64,000 nucleotides of DNA, taken from assembly GCF_010183535.1 (NCBI RefSeq), contig NC_071329.1:8060001-8124000 (forward strand). Direction: 5' to 3'. The notes under the pieces are model-generated. The model did not search any database. It saw only the letters and a list, made by a program, of their open reading frames with translations, and had not been told where the DNA came from. The position numbers and the translations under genes were made by a program. Of this stretch, positions 59,462-64,000 are shown piece after piece (positions within the stretch are counted from its first letter, which is position 1; each line of letters begins with the position of its first letter). The stretch is from Caenorhabditis remanei (taxonomy: Eukaryota > Nematoda > Chromadorea > Rhabditida > Rhabditidae).

Positions 59462-59785
59462 TCATCGATTGTTTCCGAATTCATCTTGACTCTCCGAAGG
59501 TCCATCCGACGTCTTCTGATTCCGCATCTTCTTGTTCATCTCCTCCAATTCCATCATTTTTTCCTCCTTTAGGCTCTTGACATACAGGAATGTGTAGGTA
59601 CTGATCATGGCTGCTTTCGATGTCTGCTCTGCTAATTGCTCGCTACTTCCCGGTGAGACTTTCAGCGCGTCTTGAAACGTCTTCTCGTAATTAGCTAATC
59701 CTTGAAGACAATTCTGTTCGTAAGTTTGAAGTTGCTCGATTTCGAGTTTGATTCCATTCCGTTGAGATTCAGATGACGACATCAT
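59462..59785 (-). CDS. Small coiled-coil protein, family unknown
   Basis: A single exon of 107 residues, MMSSSESQRNGIKLEIEQL onward. It is almost all helical: residues about 10-45 and 60-92 have heptad-like patterns (LEIEQLQTYEQN; LKEEKMMELEEMNKKM). It has no membrane segment and no zinc motif. TTTTCAG one base before the ATG is a likely trans-splice acceptor. It heads a run of three genes on one strand with gaps of 412 and 295 bases. The size and form would suit a small complex subunit, but I make no call. Confidence 0.65.
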   Translation of the reverse strand: MMSSSESQRNGIKLEIEQLQTYEQNCLQGLANYEKTFQDALKVSPGSSEQLAEQTSKAAMISTYTFLYVKSLKEEKMMELEEMNKKMRNQKTSDGPSESQDEFGNNR

Positions 59786-62700
59786 ACTGAAAATTATAAT
59801 TTGAATTCTGACTGGGCGAAAAGGGTAATCATTATAAAAGGTAACAGGAATTGAAAAGGGAAATGAAAACTAAAGAACCAAAAGTTTTCTAGAGATAGCA
59901 TACAGCTGAAAGTACATTTGAAACCTTGCAAATTGATGGTTAGAATATTCAAAAATGAACAGATTATGGGCGGTGTCTAGACATTAATCTTCAAGTTAAT
60001 CTCGAGAAGAAACTTGAATGTGGTCATTGAAACACAAGAAGATACATCAAATAGATAGTGCCCTACCGTTGCACTTTTATACTTCATGAAACGTTCAAAT
60101 ATTGGTCAAACAGTTCAGTTTATAACAAGAAAACGACATCACAAGCATAAAACTTTGAAAGAGTTTCCACTTTGTGCAGATGCTCATCCTGCATAAAATA
60201 TAAGGAAGTCTAGACATTAATCTCTGGTTTCCAAAAACTTTTAAAAGATTTCTTCAAAAAAGAAATTATTTCAAATTCTCACGAAGATGAACTGTGTTCC
60301 GTGCAAAAACTCAACGGAAATGGATATAGAAAAAGTGAGTAGACTGCCATGAAAAAAGGAATGTCTCCAGACATAATCTGATAAAGATTCCGATGATTTG
60401 ATAACGATAATTTCGGTTTCAAACATCGACACATCTCTTGATTTTTTGGAAGAAAAAGGAGGGCATTCGTTTCGAGTTTGTAGGTAATTACATACTTCCT
60501 TCGGGGGAAAATGTCACATTTATTCGGGGAGGCGGATATCATTCGAATGATATTCCAAATAAAATTTTGATGATTGAACTTCTCAAAAACATTATAAATG
60601 TATAGTGATACGTGCTAAATAACGAAGCTATTTTCGAAGAAAAAAGACAATTTTCAACATGTCTAGACGCCAATAAAAAGTGAAAATAAGGATGTCTTCG
60701 AAGATAATTTTTTGTGTGTTTTGTGGCTAATATAATGAATTATAACGTGGTTTTATAAGAATGAAGACTTCTGAGAAGGGTACATAATAGATCAAAAAAA
60801 CGATAAGGTAGTCGAACTCTTGATCTAAAGGCCGTTAGTGGGAATCGTGAACTATCTTTTCTGAAATTTTTGGATAGGTTTTAGTATTGGGTTACTGTAC
60901 AAAAGTGAGGATTTGTTTCATCCGAACCAACATGAAATATTGCTGCAACGAGCAAGTCGAGTTCCTTTGAAGATATTTCTAAAGATAATAACACTCTTTA
61001 ACAGTTATGATCCAGATCAATTCTGTTTCAGCTCAGTCTCAGTTGATGCAAGCTTGAGAGGCAACCATACTTGTCATTTGACGAGACGAGTCGAGGGAAA
61101 CATATTGCCAGCCCGGGAGAAATATTTTTCTAATTTTAAGACACCAAATAATTTCAAGTACTTTTTATCACTAAACTTCCTACAGAGACCGGGCCGTTGG
61201 AAATTTGGAAATCGGTCCGGCCCGTGATAAGTATTGAGGTAACTGCTCTGAGAAGCCTCCCAGATCATCTCAAAGTCCAAAAGAATCGGTAATCTTGAAA
61301 CTCGAAAAACAAAACTTTCTAACTTATTATATTTTGTCCCAAATTATTGTTGTGTGAAAACGAAAATTGAAAATGAAACTCCACGACATTCTTCCTTTTT
61401 TCTCCACCCCTTTTCACTCTTTTTCTCTATTTTTCAATCTGACCCAGACACCTGCGACATATGTCTCACTTCCTGCCTTACTTTTTTTGTTCAACGCGCG
61501 GAATGATAAAAACAAACACATTAGTTTTAGGAGACGATTTCGTTTTTTTGCTTGGAAAATAAAAGAAAGTTTTCAGGACAACAAGAATGCAGGTTAACCT
61601 CTTCGTATAGCAGAAATGAGCTGGAATATCTATGCACATGGGAATAGTATATGTGATTGATCATCTGAAATAAAAATGGTGATGGAATGAATGTCAGAGA
61701 AGACATTTGGTGATTTTGGGTTTCAATTGAAAGGGGAGAGTACAGTTTCAGATAAGAATACAGTCGAAAGTCTGGAGAATGTTTCAGAAAACATATCAAG
61801 TCTATTCAATCAAAACAAAACTCGATGAAAACATATTTCTGTGGATAATGAGTATTCTGGATAACGAGCATGGATTTAGTTCCTTTCCTTGGAACGGTTT
61901 ATTCTTATCAAGGAAATCTTCCGAATCAGTTTAAAAAATATTTTCTTTGTCAAACTAACCTTACATTTCTCTCTAATGAAGCTTCAAGGTTCAGACAATT
62001 CAATGACCTTGATCTTTTGGAAATAACAAGAAACTTTTGGATTCGAGGTTACTCTATTTCAATCATATAATATGATTCCATCGTTCATGAAAATTTACAA
62101 ATAAACGCTCACTAATATTTTCAGATAATGCTTCTGCTAGTTTTCTTCAGATATCCCGATTCGAGTAATTTTAGGAATCATTGTTACCCTCGTTTATCTT
62201 TTCTATTCATAATTTCCCATCACAGACTGTCTCTTTTTTTCTTCGGTACTTTCAACCAGCAACCATTTCCCTTTTTTGAATCATGTTATATCGAGAGGAT
62301 CTCTTTACAATCGATTCTTTTTGAGTTCAAAATTATTATTAACACATTGACGCCTCCTTAAAATTTTGCAGGACAAATGAATGGTTCAGACTGTCAACAA
62401 CTATTTCGAAATGCAATTTGTTATTGAGTCGGAGCCATACTCATCCACTTTTGAACAACAAAAACTGTATCCTTTCGTGTTTGGCACCTGTGGCACCTGT
62501 TATCTTTTGGAAGAAAACCGTAAACAGAGCTACAGTAACCTTTAATATCTCATTTGATTCAATTCATATTTTCATTGTTTAGAATATTCAATACCTCCCT
62601 TAAGACACATTAAATATTTCGAAGTACTGTCCTCAACTATTTCCAATTCTGTTATTCATTCTGAGCCGTGCTCATTACTATTTTCTCTACAAAAACAGTT

Positions 62701-62882
62701 TCATTTCGTATCTGGCACCTGGCCTATAATCCACATGTCATCTTTTTGACGAGACTCAGACATCATTTTTCTGAGTTGGGAATAAAATTCTTTTGTTTCT
62801 CGAGTGCCATTTCTATTTCCTTGATTCAATTTTCTTTTCTCACACCTAAATTTTTACAGTAATCTTCGAAATCGAAACAGCT
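59786..62882. other. Intergenic region
   Basis: No gene is supported. The minus-strand open frame at 60279-60542 has no splice sites or motifs. GC-rich relics ACCGGGCCGTTGG and GGTCCGGCCCGTG at about 61188-61225 resemble the interior of the hAT-type MITE at 27.4 kb. A diverged direct duplication lies at 62.39-62.75 kb. Confidence 0.45.
62391..62752. repeat. Diverged direct duplication, about 120 bases, period about 235
   Basis: Copies at about 62391-62512 and 62626-62752 share, in order: ACTGTC..CAACTATTTC, GTTATT, GAGCC.T.CTCAT, CAAAAAC.GT, ATTTCGT or CTTTCGT with T.TGGCACCTG, and ATCTTTT. Identity is modest. No frame is conserved between the copies. It may be regulatory sequence upstream of the gene at 62883 or a decayed tandem repeat. 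Confidence 0.45.
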
Positions 62883-63239
62883 ATGTTGGTCTCACCATTT
62901 GAAATGGAGAGACGTCAAATCTTTGCTCGAATGGAACAAATAAACCACGAAGTGGACAGAACAACCGGTCTGATGTCTACATTCCAATCAAGAGATGTTG
63001 CTGCAGTTCTGGCCGTCAGAAGCATCACTCCAGCTCAGTTCTTCCGTCTCAATTGTGTTCTCCAACAAGCAACCAACTTCTCCTTGACTCTATGGGAGTT
63101 GAAGAAAGCGTACCTCCGAGAAATCCAGAAACTCAAGGATGTGGATAACAGGGAGATCTTGCACAATGAGGTAATTTAGAGAGAGAGGGAATTTTGAATA
63201 AATTTTTTTCGTTTTCAGCTGAAAAAGTTTCAAATGTGA
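62883..63239 (+). CDS. Small helical protein, family unknown
   Basis: Two exons (62883-63170 and 63219-63239) encode 102 residues: MLVSPFEMERRQIFARMEQI, then VDRTTGLMSTFQSRDVAAV, ending LKKFQM. The long exon is clean and has a good donor (GAG|GTAATT) and acceptor (TTTTCAG). It is all helical with no signal peptide or membrane span. Codon use looks like that of the nearby genes. I do not recognise it. Confidence 0.65.
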
Positions 63240-64000
63240 ACGAGACGGCTCGAAGTGTTTAATTGATTTTATTTTGGATAATGGTGCTCTTTCATCTATA
63301 TAAAAATGTTGGAAATCTAAAAGAAAGTGTTGTGATTGTTTTGTGTGACTTCTATTAAAAGTCATATTTTTATCTCATTTCAGATTTTCAGAAGTTTTTT
63401 TTTCACTAGGATACTGTGTTTTTGTTTTTCCTGCATTAGAATTCATTTCCAGAGCTCGTTCTCAGATGCTGATGCTCGGGTTTAAATAAAATGTTACGAC
63501 ACGTATCAAATCTTCGACGTGTTTCTTCAAAACGGTACCTATTGGTAGAATTGAGCGATTGGAGTTTTCGAATCAGATCGAATTTCATCTGATTATAGAG
63601 GAACCAAGATTTTAAACTGGCTTTGAGTATTTTACTATTTGATCGTATCGTTTTTTAGATTCAGAGAATCTTACAGACCAAAATTTGAAAGTCCACACGC
63701 ACTAATGACCTGATCAAACACTGATATTAAAAATGTTATCTCCACTTTAGTGTTTCGTTTGTTCTTCATTCACATTCTCACACATAAGCTCTGTAAGCAA
63801 ATAATGTTATTTAAATTGATGACCTTCCCCTCTTCAAAGCACACCTTTTATGAGTAGATTCGAATTGAAAAGTGCAGTGCTATTCCCTCTTCCCATCTTT
63901 TTTACTTCATTTTCTTTTTTCTTCTTTTTTATTCAATTCAATTGAAATAGATGATAATTTGTGTTTTCTCAGAGAATAATCTCATTTTTATTGCAACAAA
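63240..64000. other. 3' flank, nothing further seen
   Basis: AT-rich sequence with no supported gene, RNA gene or clear repeat up to the window edge. Confidence 0.4.

Noticed and set aside
60279..60542. 87-codon minus-strand frame
   Set aside because: No splice sites, no motif and no neighbouring exons; probably chance.
1..64000. CRISPR arrays, bacterial operators or rRNA genes
   Set aside because: The DNA is nematode nuclear; no spaced direct repeats of that kind and no rRNA-like sequence were seen.

Overview
The window is nuclear DNA of a Caenorhabditis nematode. Genes are split by short introns (often about 45-60 bases) with TTTCAG-type acceptors. Several start codons sit within a few bases of such an acceptor, as expected for spliced-leader trans-splicing. 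Many proteins are recognisable worm orthologues (zyxin, GCN2, Rictor, mitochondrial EF-G, a cuticle collagen, a DB-domain Q-rich protein). As I recall, rict-1, gfm-1 and pqn-32 are neighbours on C. elegans chromosome II, and that local order is kept here. The wider order looks different from C. elegans, so another Caenorhabditis species is likely. All exon models were built by hand; exon phases and total lengths close in every multi-exon model except zyx-1, which is one base short.

Layout. 0-2.1 kb: a CRAL-TRIO/GOLD gene (+) with an unclear 5' end and a broken tRNA-Arg in its intron. 2.1-2.6 kb: a tiny C18orf32/UPF0729 gene (-). 2.6-8.2 kb: no genes; a small Helitron-like element and two blocks of TTTCGAAA satellite. 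8.3-19.4 kb: zyx-1 (+), long form and a short LIM-only form. 21.4-22.9 kb: a Protor/PRR5-like gene (+). 22.9-26 kb: no gene except a decayed exon copy. 26.1-29.5 kb: an orphan five-exon gene (-) with two MITEs in its introns. 29.6-31 kb: a large foldback element with a second element inserted in one arm. 31.5-33.7 kb: two small membrane-protein genes and an SH2-like gene. 34.2-40 kb: gcn-2 (+). 40.7-41.7 kb: a CPG4-like secreted protein (+). 41.8-43 kb: a cuticle collagen (-). 43.2-53.6 kb: rict-1 (-), with pqn-32 (+) nested in a 4.9 kb intron. 54.4-56.9 kb: gfm-1 (+). 57.1-59.8 kb: three minus-strand genes spaced like an operon (MSS4/RABIF, a C2H2 protein, a coiled-coil protein). 62.9-63.2 kb: a small orphan gene (+).

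Connections. Two proteins of TOR complex 2 lie in one window: Rictor, and a protein that looks like the rarely noted Protor/Bit61 subunit. GCN-2, an amino-acid sensing kinase linked to the TOR pathways, lies between them. The 31.5-33.7 kb cluster pairs small single-pass membrane proteins carrying tyrosine motifs with a degenerate SH2-like protein. It is the best candidate for an undescribed local signalling module, but that is inference only.
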